Shown in pieces: positions 58,001 to 64,000 of a stretch of 64,000 nt of DNA; position 1 is the first letter of the stretch, and every line of letters begins with the position of its first letter. A program made the position numbers and the translations under genes. This DNA comes from Cordylochernes scorpioides (taxonomy: Eukaryota > Arthropoda > Arachnida > Pseudoscorpiones > Chernetidae): positions 160,378,000 through 160,441,999 of the forward strand of contig CP092886.1 of the NCBI GenBank assembly GCA_030710605.1, written 5' to 3'. Under the pieces are notes generated by a model, which searched no databases, had not been told where the DNA came from, and saw only the letters and a program-made list of their open reading frames with translations.

Positions 58001-61000
58001 AACATTTTAGTTATTGTTTATACCATCTTCAGATAAAGGTACTGAATATTTTGGTTGAAAGAAGGTAACAAGGTGTTACCGAAATATGATATTATTAACC
58101 TATTTAGATGTGGTATTGTTACTTTATGATTCTAATTAATAATTCAAATTGTACCATATCAGCTATTGAATAAGAGATTCCACCGTATATTAAATAATTC
58201 ACATGCATTAGTCTAACAAGAATGTCTACGATAACTGTGCAGAGTATTAGGCTCATAGATTGTTGAGCTCTGGAAACCAAAAGGAATAATACTCTGCTAG
58301 TGATCTCTTTTGACTTGTATATAATATAATATATTATAATAGGAAATAAACTAATGCTCTTAGTTAATCTTGCCTCGTCTTGGATAACAACACATGGTGG
58401 CAGCGGTAAACTGAATTCATAAAGAAGGTCGTTGTTCGAAGAAAATTTGAAATTCGACATCAAGCAAGCTTAGAAGCGGTAAACTGAATTCATAAAGAAG
58501 GTCGTTGTTCGAAGAAAATTTGAAATTCGACATCAAGCAAGCTTAGAAGCGGTAAACTGAATTCATAAAGAAGGTCGTTGTTCGAAGAAAATTTGAAATT
58601 CGACATCAAGCAAGCTTAGAAGCGGTAAACTGAATTCATAAAGAAAGTCGTTGTTTGAAGAAAATTTGAAACGACATCACACAAGCAAACTTTTTGGTAA
58701 GTTATATTATATTATAAGTAAATCTTTATAATGTCCCAAAATTATAATTGTGTAGCCCCAGAACCTTTTAATTTTTCAAATCCAGGTGATTGGCCAAAAT
58801 GGATTAGGAGATTTGAACGTTTTAGGCAGGCAAGCGGGTTAATTAATAACCCAGAAAATGAGCAAGTTAATATGCTCGTTTACTGCATGGGTGATAATGC
58901 AGATGACATTTTGTTGTCATGTAAAATAGCAAGTGACCAACTAGAAAATTATGGTAAAGTTATTGAATGCTTTGAAAGTCACTTTATTCCAAGACGTAAT
59001 ATAATTTATGAAAGGGCAAGATTTAATCAAAGATGTCAGCAGGAAGGGGAAAAGGTGAATGAATTTATCACAGCACTCCATAGCCTAGCTGAGCACTGCA
59101 ATTTTGGGATGTTACATGATGAGTTGATTAGGGATAGGATAGTTGTTGGAGTAAGGGATAGAGCATTATCTGAAAGAATGCAACTTGATACAGACTTGAC
59201 CTTAGTAAAAGCCACACAAATGGCAAAGCAATTAGAAAGTGTCAAAGAACAGCAGTCTAGCCTTTACCAACAAGATTCTGTAGATCAAATAAAGAAAATG
59301 CCTAATCACAAAAAAGAAACAAAAAGGCACGAACCAAAAATAAGACAATTCAAGTCAAACCAGTTGGGAGGGTCATCACATGGATGCACCAGGTGTGGCA
59401 ATTCAAATAATCATGATTGGAAAAATTGTCCAGCTATGAACTCGTATTGTAGTAAATGCAAGAAAAAGGGCCATTATGCCAAAGTATGTAGATCAGAAGC
59501 CATAAATGAAATAAAATCAGAGATAGCTTTTTTGGGATCTGTAGAAGATAATTCCAAGAAATGGATAGTACCAATTAAGGTAAATAATAGACAAATTAAT
59601 TTTAAAATTGACACCGGAGCTGATGTCAACGTGCTCCCCCTACAAAATTATTATCAAGTTTCCAAAGAATAAAACTGGAAAAATCTGATAAAATATTACA
59701 AGGTCCAAATGGAATACCCTTGGAAACAGTTGGAATGATCCACGTAAAACTTCAAAATAAAGGCCAGCACTTAAACTCGAAAATATACATTGTTGATAAA
59801 CTAAAGCAGCCACTTCTCTCTGGGGAGACAAGTGAAAAATTAAACATTGTGAGAATGATTCAGCAATTATCATCAGGAGGCCGTGGCGGACAGCGTGGTA
59901 GACTCGGAAGTGGAGATAACAGAGGCTGCTACAACTGCGGGGAAGAAGGCCACTGCAAGTTTGAATGTACCAAACCTGCCTGTGGTGGTGGACGTGGCCG
60001 TGAACAGAGCCGTGATGGAGGCAGTAACAACACCTGCTACAACTGCGGAGAAGTTGGCCACCGTAAATATGAGTGTACCAACAACACGGCTGAAGATGGA
60101 GGACAGGAGGAGAACCAGCGCAAGTCCAAGAAGGCTTGCTACACCTGTGGGGAGTTTGGCCATAAGAAGGACGACTGCCCCAAATCTGGAACTCAAGAGT
60201 CCGGAGATGAGGAGGAGTCCTCTGACAATGAGGAGGAAGAGACTCCCCAGAAGAGGAAGCAAGCTGAGGACAGTGAGGAGGAGGAAGTAGAAGCTGAAGA
60301 ACCTCCCAAGAAGAAATCTAAGAAGCCCAAGTCCAAGAAGAAAGAAGAAGATTGCTATCTGACTCTTCAAGCATATAGGACGATGCCCCTGGAAAGCGCC
60401 AGGAGCAGAGAAATTAGGAGACCCCCACTTCGACATCAACCTGGCTCTCAAGGAGATGCAAGGATGACCAGGAGCAAGAGACCGAGGAGGATTGCCCTAC
60501 ACCAACGGCCTCATCTACAAGAGATGGAAGGATGCAGAGGGACAACCAAGACCAGGATCCAGAGAAGAGCCTCCCTTCAATGCCAGCCGTGCATACAAGA
60601 TGGAAGGGCAGTCAAGATACCTCGAAGGTCCCTGTAAAGTTAAGGGAGGAGATGTGCAGAGTATTAGGCTCATAGATTGTTGAGCTCTGGAAACAAAAAG
60701 GAATAATACTCTGCTAGTGATCTCTTTTGACTTGTATATAATATAATATATTATAATAGGAAATAAACTAATGCTTAGTTAATCTTGCCTCGTCTTGGAT
60801 AACAACACAATAACAATCCTTCTTCAATATTTGCAGTGAAAAAAAAAAGATATCAAAAGCACTTTCTAGAATAAATGTTGATCGTTGCAAAGAATTTTAA
60901 ATATATTTTGTATGCGCTGAGAGAGACTGCTTGCAAATATTTACAAGGAAGAGAAATTATCTTAAGAGGCAAATAAGGAATGAGATTGAATCTCAGGATG

Positions 61001-61838
61001 AATAAAAATTATAACTCTTACAAAAACAAATTATCAAAAGAATACAAAATAAATAAGATGGCTTGAGAATTTGAACAATTAAAATTCTTTACTTGTCTTC
61101 ATCATAAATTAGAAAGATGCAAAAAAGGAGAGGTAAGAATTGTCAAGAAAATGGATGCCTTTTATATAAAGAACAATCAAATATAGAACTGAAGGAAAGG
61201 ATTCTTAAGTGATTTGTTTTATCGGTTTGCCTGTAAGGATGTGAATTTGGATAATGACAGTGGATTGTTTTGACAGTGGCTGGGATATCAAATAACTATG
61301 AAATAGAATCAGAACATAAAACAGGTGATCATTATTCTATTTCCAACCTTGAATTAATGTCAATTAATAAATAACAAAAGTATATACTTATTATCTATAT
61401 TTTTCTTTATGTTTTGTTTTTTGTAACTTTAGATCAGGTTAGAGTGATTTGGAATTAATAAATATGTTTATGCTATCTGGGATACTTCATTACCGAAATT
61501 TGCCACTCTATGATAACACAAATTGAATATATTTTTAAAATAGAAAATAGGCTTGAGCTGCCATCAAAATACAAGGAATATAAATAATGATTATAGTTGA
61601 ATATTAATAGCGACATTGCACATTTTTATATGCAATTTACCCATACCTAAAAATTCACTCTTTAGAATATATACTTCAAAATATATTTTTTAAAACTCAC
61701 CATGAAAAATATTTGAATTTCTGTAAAAAATTCTCGTTTTGGATTCTTTTTATTTTTTTCAATCACACTACCTATTAGCTTATATTCATTATTTTTATAT
61801 CCATTTGTTTCATATATTTCACCAATATCTTTGGACAT
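37005..61838 (-). CDS. RUSF1: RUS family member 1 (DUF647 protein), 12 coding exons
   Basis: Exons in transcript order: 61838-61701 (ATG; exon opens at 61847 after CAG), 55075-54998, 53557-53443, 53383-53338, 53269-53243, 50042-49937, 47663-47488, 46864-46619, 45661-45582, 39634-39513, 37280-37226, 37165-37005 (TAA). Every junction is GT-AG and the phases match; the result is 449 codons, against about 468 in human. Family hallmarks: QGFPDSVSKDYIQYQLWD, THSVLKGVGVGDSAAT, FFAWLEG, RIFADVLNDFASFLEL, GIAGGATRAAISQHQARQNN, MADIAAKDDSQETLVN, HIFANYRAVRSL, and a C-terminal GCGDWRADWP. The DUF647 core is a multi-helix membrane-associated protein; plant members (RUS1/2) act in UV-B/root signalling, and the animal role is poorly known. 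A 5' UTR exon upstream of 61847 is likely but not located. Introns are loaded with transposons. Confidence 0.95.
37500..38215 (+). pseudogene. Tc1-like transposase pseudogene in a RUSF1 intron
   Basis: On the + strand the readable pieces follow Tc1 order: helix-turn-helix-like start (from about 37518), DESHF near 37746 (first catalytic Asp region), FQQDNVQLHKAHN at about 37987-38025 (second Asp), WPPGSPDHSPIEHAW at about 38062-38106 (third acidic residue), and a C-terminal IPQDTIGPLIESVS. Several stops and frameshifts. The 138-codon frame on the opposite strand is a shadow of it. Confidence 0.8.
38216..39059. other. RUSF1 intron, no gene seen
   Basis: A GT/AT-rich stretch with short internal repetitions of CATATTGTTACCAAAA-like words at 38450-38680. 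No supported product. Confidence 0.4.
39060..39340 (+). pseudogene. Probable mariner-type transposase fragment
   Basis: The + strand reads FPPNCPDCNPIYY then KEFPQKSFKMFNI, resembling the third catalytic Asp region (SPDLNPxDY) of mariner-family transposases and the helix after it. Short and broken by a stop. Confidence 0.45.
41239..41610 (+). pseudogene. Coiled-coil Gag-like remnant of the TRIM-like element
   Basis: A charged helical reading (LAEIVRRLQGYQEERDELNG, then REEERLRREK) is followed by a stop at 41461-41463. The same frame continues with RSKEIEKLLSQMKAHLQG. It looks like a short coiled-coil leader protein of a Gypsy-type element; no zinc knuckle or capsid core is seen. Confidence 0.5.
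41725..42120. repeat. 15-bp coding-period minisatellite in the TRIM-like element
   Basis: Degenerate copies of GCGGTACCGGCGAGAGAA-like 15-bp units. Long open frames appear in several frames and on both strands because of the multiple-of-three period (VPAREA-type on +, LAGTASLAG-type on -), so no one product can be claimed. Confidence 0.8.
42828..43702 (-). mobile_element. Solo LTR, copy D of the TA-targeting family
   Basis: Reverse orientation, bounded by TATA on both sides; edges TGTAATGAG and AATTACCA. It has extra copies of a CCTGTCGACTATAAATGTGG unit near its U5-type edge (42840-42960), making it the longest copy. Confidence 0.7.
43811..44730. other. GC-rich island of unknown nature, possibly a solo LTR
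   Basis: A block much richer in GC than its surroundings starts TGTCACTG and ends GCAACA, with TG/CA termini. No family protein is readable on either strand and no flanking duplication is clear. It sits in the RUSF1 intron between exons 9 and 10, beside solo LTR D. Confidence 0.35.
44910..45110. mobile_element. Foldback MITE copy 8
   Basis: GATGTTTTGGTAACAGCATT, GTTACCATCTTCAGA, then inverted AATGCTGTTACCAA and GGATTTGGTCTAGTTACC; right end ATAATCCAAATTATATC. Confidence 0.65.
45890..46475 (+). pseudogene. LINE 3' fragment, same family as 27250-28510
   Basis: RT-end-like HITLNKLQSWLEGY (about 45905-45950), a post-RNase H segment NRTYRTIINSVLPREQRSLI (about 46190-46250), and the shared 3' end TCAAGCTCCACAGGCTTGAT (46428-46447). 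Mosaic and stop-broken. Confidence 0.6.
48572..48620 (+). mobile_element. LINE 3' tail
   Basis: AGGAGAATCTGTATAAGAAT and TTTTAATAAAGGCTTTGTGT with a TG-repeat tail. The same tail type appears reversed at 3557-3605 and 56227-56285 and directly near 22040-22082. Confidence 0.55.
48650..49411 (+). mobile_element. pogo/Tigger-like remnant split by MITE copy 9
   Basis: Shares ACAGATTACAATTCAAAA-like words with the interior of the element at 29402, and ends in AAAGTTTTACTG followed by TA, the family terminus. The left end is not resolved. Confidence 0.45.
48920..49150. mobile_element. Foldback MITE copy 9
   Basis: Left core AAAAAGACCAAATCCAAATA, GTGTGACGTTTCGATAACAG; right arm CTGATGATGGTAAACAAAGC, GGATTTGGTCTTGTG and end AATCCAAATTGTGCC. 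Confidence 0.7.
50225..50300. repeat. Short AT-rich minisatellite
   Basis: Four to five copies of an 18-19-bp unit, TTTTATATATGATATAG. Confidence 0.8.
51154..52521 (+). mobile_element. Old non-autonomous LTR element relic
   Basis: Two diverged LTR-like repeats (51154-51409 and 52250-52521) share the order TGTGG, TAAAACCATCC, AATCAGGAAGAAA, GTCTCCATAAT, GATCCTTATCAAT, CATCCTTGATA. Between them, TGGTGTCAGAAGCAG (51412-51426) looks like a tRNA-Leu-type primer-binding site, as in the element at 40734. The 0.84-kb interior has only broken coiled-coil-like frames. No clear target duplication. Confidence 0.65.
52522..53242. other. RUSF1 intron, no gene seen
   Basis: AT-rich sequence between the LTR relic and RUSF1 exon 5. 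Confidence 0.4.
53640..54345 (+). repeat. Dispersed repeats related to 25929-26340 and 24820-25045
   Basis: The first part has a decayed SINE-like stretch (CTGACAGCCATAATCCAGGT). From 54100 on it matches the 24820 repeat (ATTCTGAATATTTTATT; TTGTGGCTTTATCACTG). No coding sense. Confidence 0.45.
55338..56104 (+). mobile_element. Solo LTR, copy E of the TA-targeting family
   Basis: TGGTAATTTAAGCC start, ATTACA end; left flank TTTA, right flank TATA. It has a TATATAAA box (55690-55697) followed by an initiator-like CAGTTAGT. Antisense to RUSF1, in its first intron. Confidence 0.7.
56227..57243 (-). mobile_element. 5'-truncated LINE insertion with 11-bp target duplication
   Basis: On the - strand the copy ends in GCCCTAAATAAAGGCTTTG and a TTG-repeat tail. 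AATAAAGGTCA occurs on both sides (56216-56226 and 57244-57254). Only the RT C-terminal part is present. Confidence 0.85.
56286..57146 (-). pseudogene. LINE reverse transcriptase C-terminal part
   Basis: 286 open codons. RT thumb motif MYAAPIWATEHKDLLDHIQD, a helical region, then a zinc-binding CTFCGSGITTKMLHYLCDC near the C-terminus. Lacks the endonuclease and the catalytic YADD region because of 5' truncation. The open frame suggests a fairly recent insertion. Confidence 0.85.
57345..58009. other. RUSF1 intron, no gene seen
   Basis: AT-rich. A possible small pogo-type MITE (ACAGTCCATCTCC near 57486 and AAACTACTGTATACAGT near 57545). Confidence 0.35.
58010..58160. mobile_element. Foldback MITE copy 10 (partial)
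   Basis: ACCATCTTCAGATAAAGGTACTGAA and AAGGTGTTACCGAAATATGA core words; right end TTCAAATTGTACC. Lies just left of the Gypsy-like element. Confidence 0.5.
58236..58394 (+). repeat. 5' LTR of the Gypsy-like element
   Basis: Very short LTR with TATAATATAATATATT and AATAAA-type words. Matches 60653-60809 almost exactly. Confidence 0.9.
58402..58690 (+). repeat. Four 73-bp tandem repeats in the Gypsy-like leader
   Basis: Units start at 58402, 58475, 58548 and 58621 (AGCGGTAAACTGAATTCATA). The first three are identical; the last is degenerate. The first unit begins inside the primer-binding site. Confidence 0.95.
58731..59672 (+). CDS. Gypsy-like Gag and protease start (frame ends early)
   Basis: 313 codons. 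Gag capsid-like region with WPKWIRRFERFRQASGL (about 22-38) and ERARFNQRCQQEGEKVNEF. Zinc-binding CTRCGNSNNHDWKNC and CSKCKKKGHYAKVC (about 225-262). Then a retropepsin start FKIDTGADVNVLP (about 290). The frame stops at 59670-59672, while protease sequence continues in another frame from about 59655, so there is a one-base shift in a C run. Gag would package the element RNA. Confidence 0.88.
   Translation: MSQNYNCVAPEPFNFSNPGDWPKWIRRFERFRQASGLINNPENEQVNMLVYCMGDNADDILLSCKIASDQLENYGKVIECFESHFIPRRNIIYERARFNQRCQQEGEKVNEFITALHSLAEHCNFGMLHDELIRDRIVVGVRDRALSERMQLDTDLTLVKATQMAKQLESVKEQQSSLYQQDSVDQIKKMPNHKKETKRHEPKIRQFKSNQLGGSSHGCTRCGNSNNHDWKNCPAMNSYCSKCKKKGHYAKVCRSEAINEIKSEIAFLGSVEDNSKKWIVPIKVNNRQINFKIDTGADVNVLPLQNYYQVSKE
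59720..60637 (+). CDS. Protease end fused to a captured CCHC zinc-knuckle host protein
   Basis: Residues 1-50 finish the Gypsy protease (ETVGMIHVKLQN, KLKQPLLSG). From about 59870 the composition changes to GC-rich codons and a Gly/Arg-rich stretch. Three knuckles follow: CYNCGEEGHCKFEC (59927-59968), CYNCGEVGHRKYEC (60035-60076), CYTCGEFGHKKDDC (60137-60178). Then comes an acidic Glu/Ser run and Lys-rich nuclear-type segments (to about 60350). This layout resembles CNBP/HEXBP-type or other nucleolar RNA-binding proteins, not a retroviral nucleocapsid. A scrap of integrase (LTLQAYRTMPLE) follows, then a GC-rich tail of unknown origin to the polypurine tract. No introns are visible, so capture probably went through spliced RNA. 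The frame stays open across both junctions. Confidence 0.8.
   Translation: METVGMIHVKLQNKGQHLNSKIYIVDKLKQPLLSGETSEKLNIVRMIQQLSSGGRGGQRGRLGSGDNRGCYNCGEEGHCKFECTKPACGGGRGREQSRDGGSNNTCYNCGEVGHRKYECTNNTAEDGGQEENQRKSKKACYTCGEFGHKKDDCPKSGTQESGDEEESSDNEEEETPQKRKQAEDSEEEEVEAEEPPKKKSKKPKSKKKEEDCYLTLQAYRTMPLESARSREIRRPPLRHQPGSQGDARMTRSKRPRRIALHQRPHLQEMEGCRGTTKTRIQRRASLQCQPCIQDGRAVKIPRRSL
60653..60809 (+). repeat. 3' LTR of the Gypsy-like element
   Basis: Follows the purine tract AAGGGAGGAGA. Nearly identical to the 5' LTR. Confidence 0.9.
60815..61700. other. RUSF1 first coding intron, no gene seen
   Basis: AT-rich sequence with no readable protein or element ends. Confidence 0.4.
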
Positions 61839-61849
61839 TATATTTGCCT

Positions 61850-63050
61850 GCAAATATAAACAAAAACACGTAAACAATTCAGAAATCTGTTTAGAGATAG
61901 TCAAATATTAAAAGATATATTCTAAGAAATGTATTTAATTCCTCCCCTATTTTTTCGGGTTTTAAATGAAAAAAAAAAAGGAAAATATATTGATGTTAAA
62001 ATAAAGAAATATGTGTCTAAATGTGATTCATGTGTCTAAATTAAAATTTAAAAAATGTCTAAATTAAAATTGAAAATGTCTAAATAAAAAAATGAAAGTG
62101 TCTAAAAATAAATTAAAATTGTCTAAATAAAAGTTAAAAACATATATATGTTCGCACAGTAGTATCTTTAATTACGAATTTTTATTTGTGCACATGGATG
62201 CCTGTGTGTGTGATGTGTGTATTTCTATATAATTTATTTCGACTATCTACTAATCGTTGTAAATATTTTTATATGAAATGTTTTGCACAATAAATACCTG
62301 GCTAGGAAATGTAAAGGGGGGAGGAAATGAAGAAACAGAAAATATTCTCAAAGATCTTGGTGTACCAAAATATATAAGGCAAGAAACTGGCGAAACTAGT
62401 AGCAAATTCATAAATAAATAAAGAAATTATGTTAATGAATACAAATTTTTATCACTTGTGAATGAAACTATTTTAGATTATTTTGCTTCAGGAACGAGGC
62501 TTTGGGTTATGCGCTTAAGTTCTGAAGCGATATTTTCTTGATCAAGTGATAAGTATAGCTATTAAACTAGAAATATCAAAATGAATTCATATAAGATTCT
62601 AGATCAAGCGTCAATAAAATGTATAAATAATGATAGAAAGATTGAGTAATAAATTTTTAGAGCACACAGCCAAAAAGGCCGAGAAGAAAAATGGTTTTCA
62701 AAAATAGTTGTTGCCATAATTGTCGCTTGTTAGGTAGTAGAAAATCAGATTGTAAGAAAAGTTGAATCTAAAATGAACACGCTAAAAGAAGCTTCTAAAA
62801 ATATGATTGAATATATTAAAACTAAAGGATATTTCGAAAAGGAGGTAGTGGAAATTAAAATAATTAAATTAGAGGAAAATAGTGAATCAAATGTAAATTC
62901 TTAAAAAAATATAATCCTTACTCTCAAAATCTGATATAAGTCTTTAATAAAAAAATTAACTAAAATTGATCCAATTTTGAACAAATCTGATTTTTGGTTT
63001 TACCTAACCTAAACATCTGCAATCTGTAAAAGCCGCTAAATCCATATCCC
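61850..63050. other. Upstream region of RUSF1, AT-rich
   Basis: Should hold the RUSF1 promoter and a possible 5' UTR exon, neither identifiable. 62030-62130 has repeats of TGTCTAAATTAAAATT. Short + strand pieces near 62290-62910 look transposon-derived but unassigned. Confidence 0.4.
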
Positions 63051-63059
63051 ACCTAATTA

Positions 63060-63560
63060 AAGATTAAATGCATTGGCTAAACAGCTGAAAGATGAAAGAG
63101 GTTTATTATTAATTCACGTAGAAAGCAAACACTGGATATTATGTACGAATCACATCCTAGAATATTCATTTCCAAGATGCTTGCCAGAGCTTATTTCTGC
63201 TCGCCCAAAATGAATAAAGATATTAAAGCTTTTAATAATAATTGTTTGCACATAGTGCAATCAATAAATTCCACGCCAAGACGGCAAATCAAGGTCTTGG
63301 GAAATTATAAAGAAGGTGTGGGAGATAATGCATCTATAACATTTCTCCCTATATGGAAACATTTTTTAAATTGCTGTCGATGCATATTCAAAATGGTTAG
63401 AACTGTCTTTAGGGTTTCATAATGGATGGAAATATTTGGAAACTTTTCTAATTTACATTGTCTGATCATGGACCTACTTTATTGTCTTTGGAAAAAGCGA
63501 AATATTTTCATAATTTGAAATAAAAGGGCATCCTTGTGTTGTGCAACAAGGTTGACCCTT
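63060..63560 (+). pseudogene. Decayed Gypsy-type integrase
   Basis: ESHPRIFISKMLARAYFCSP and MNKDIKAFNNNC (63147-63250) match the HHCC zinc-binding domain of Gypsy integrases. In shifted frames, FLNCCRCIFKMVR (about 63367) stands where the first catalytic Asp region (VVDAYSKW-like) belongs, and a degraded second-Asp region lies near 63460. Not functional. Confidence 0.65.
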
Positions 63561-63615
63561 CATTTGAAAAAGAAACGAGAATCAAATATGCTATTGGAGG
63601 ATTGATGAAGAATAT

Positions 63616-63975
63616 TTGTTTAAATTCTGCATAAAACCTAGCAACGAGCTTCTTATTATGCGCCTGAGAATGGATTTCTTTGAGAAGGATTATTGGGAAG
63701 GTGTTGAAAAATCCATAGTAGCCCACGTTGTTCTAGACCCAGCAACAAGAGCAATGGAAGAATGTTCCGACTGTCACACAAAACTACAAAAACACTTCCA
63801 AGTCATAGACCCCTGTTTCCATACACTAACAGACCAACTCTCTGCCTCATATACCTTCTCCAGACAGTACCAGAACAACCCCCTACTCCAGCTCTCTGCT
63901 ACTAGACGTTCTTACAATCCAAATTTCATGCCAAAACCAAACTACCCGAGAAAATTCTACAATACTAACCTATAA
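63616..63975 (+). CDS. Unrecognised 119-codon ORF next to the integrase remnant
   Basis: I do not recognise this protein. It reads LRMDFFEKDYWEGVEK, HVVLDPATRAMEEC, and a C-terminus rich in Asn, Pro, Tyr and basic residues (FMPKPNYPRKFYN). The third-codon bias shifts toward C after about 63720, unlike the AT-rich start, so it may be a fusion of two pieces. Position suggests a transposon Gag-like or C-terminal segment, but that is inference only. Confidence 0.35.
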   Translation: MFKFCIKPSNELLIMRLRMDFFEKDYWEGVEKSIVAHVVLDPATRAMEECSDCHTKLQKHFQVIDPCFHTLTDQLSASYTFSRQYQNNPLLQLSATRRSYNPNFMPKPNYPRKFYNTNL

Positions 63976-64000
63976 GCAAACAAAAGTAGGACGGAAGAAG

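Larger units (their letters stand above)
58236..60809 (+). mobile_element. Young Gypsy-like LTR element carrying a host zinc-knuckle gene
   Basis: LTRs of only 159 and 157 bp (58236-58394, 60653-60809) begin TGTGCAG and end AACAACACA; they differ by one base and a 2-bp gap. The duplication ATAAC flanks both ends (58231-58235, 60810-60814). The primer-binding site TGGTGGCAGCGG (58395-58406) abuts the 5' LTR and a polypurine tract (60641-60652) the 3' LTR. Interior order: four 73-bp tandem repeats, Gag-protease ORF, protease end fused to a three-CCHC host-like protein, a short integrase scrap, and a GC-rich tail. RT and RNase H are absent. Confidence 0.92.

Noticed and set aside
59873-60451. 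192-codon minus-strand frame
   Set aside because: It is the antisense shadow of the captured zinc-knuckle region; hydrophobic runs come from complementing Lys/Glu codons.
61662-61700. Extension of the first RUSF1 coding exon past the GTGAGT donor
   Set aside because: The readthrough residues are lysine/isoleucine-rich intron sequence, while the next exon joins in phase at the donor.

Overview
The window is eukaryotic: an AT-rich, intron-containing, transposon-saturated stretch of an animal genome, most likely an invertebrate. The host genes have GT-AG introns and metazoan products, and the mobile elements (BEL/Pao, Gypsy, Ty1/copia, R1/I-type LINEs, Tc1/mariner, pogo/Tigger) are those usual in arthropods and related invertebrates. 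I cannot name the species. No operons, CRISPR arrays, rRNA or intact tRNA genes were seen.

Three host genes can be supported. (1) Positions 1-5288, + strand: the 3' part of a ferric-chelate reductase 1-like (cytochrome b561 domain) gene, rebuilt as six exons in one frame; its 5' end lies outside the window. (2) 18600-20529, + strand: an intronless gene for a protein with a helical N-terminus, about ten tandem units carrying T-K-x-T-A-R-M-G, and a C-terminal telobox-type Myb/SANT domain. The units resemble the histone H3 tail, with methionine at the H3 lysine-9 position. One unit carries an extra G that shifts the frame. (3) 37005-61838, - strand: a complete RUS family member 1 (DUF647, RUSF1/C16orf58) gene. 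Twelve coding exons join in frame to 449 codons, close to the human protein length, across 24.8 kb of introns packed with transposons.

The rest is mobile DNA in layers. 6.4-17.2 kb is a nest: a decayed R1-like LINE, Ty1/copia fragments, two oppositely oriented solo LTRs and a LINE ORF1 fragment, all between inverted arrays of a 44-bp minisatellite. 20.5-32 kb is mostly intergenic and carries many copies of one foldback MITE, a LINE fragment with RNase H, a long-armed foldback element and a pogo/Tigger-like element with TA target duplications. 32.0-36.6 kb holds an old BEL/Pao copy cut by a young BEL/Pao element that keeps Gag and protease but lost reverse transcriptase and integrase; its LTRs are nearly identical and flanked by GTCAC. 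The RUSF1 introns hold Tc1 and mariner pseudogenes, a small non-autonomous LTR element (ATAG duplication), two solo LTRs, LINE ends, and a young short-LTR Gypsy-like element (ATAAC duplication) that carries a spliced-looking host CCHC zinc-knuckle gene in place of most of pol.

Leads for follow-up, in order: the H3-tail-like (K9M-like) repeats of the telobox protein; the host-gene-carrying retrotransposon at 58236-60809; the Gag-protease-only BEL element; and the solo-LTR family found five times inside TA dinucleotide runs.
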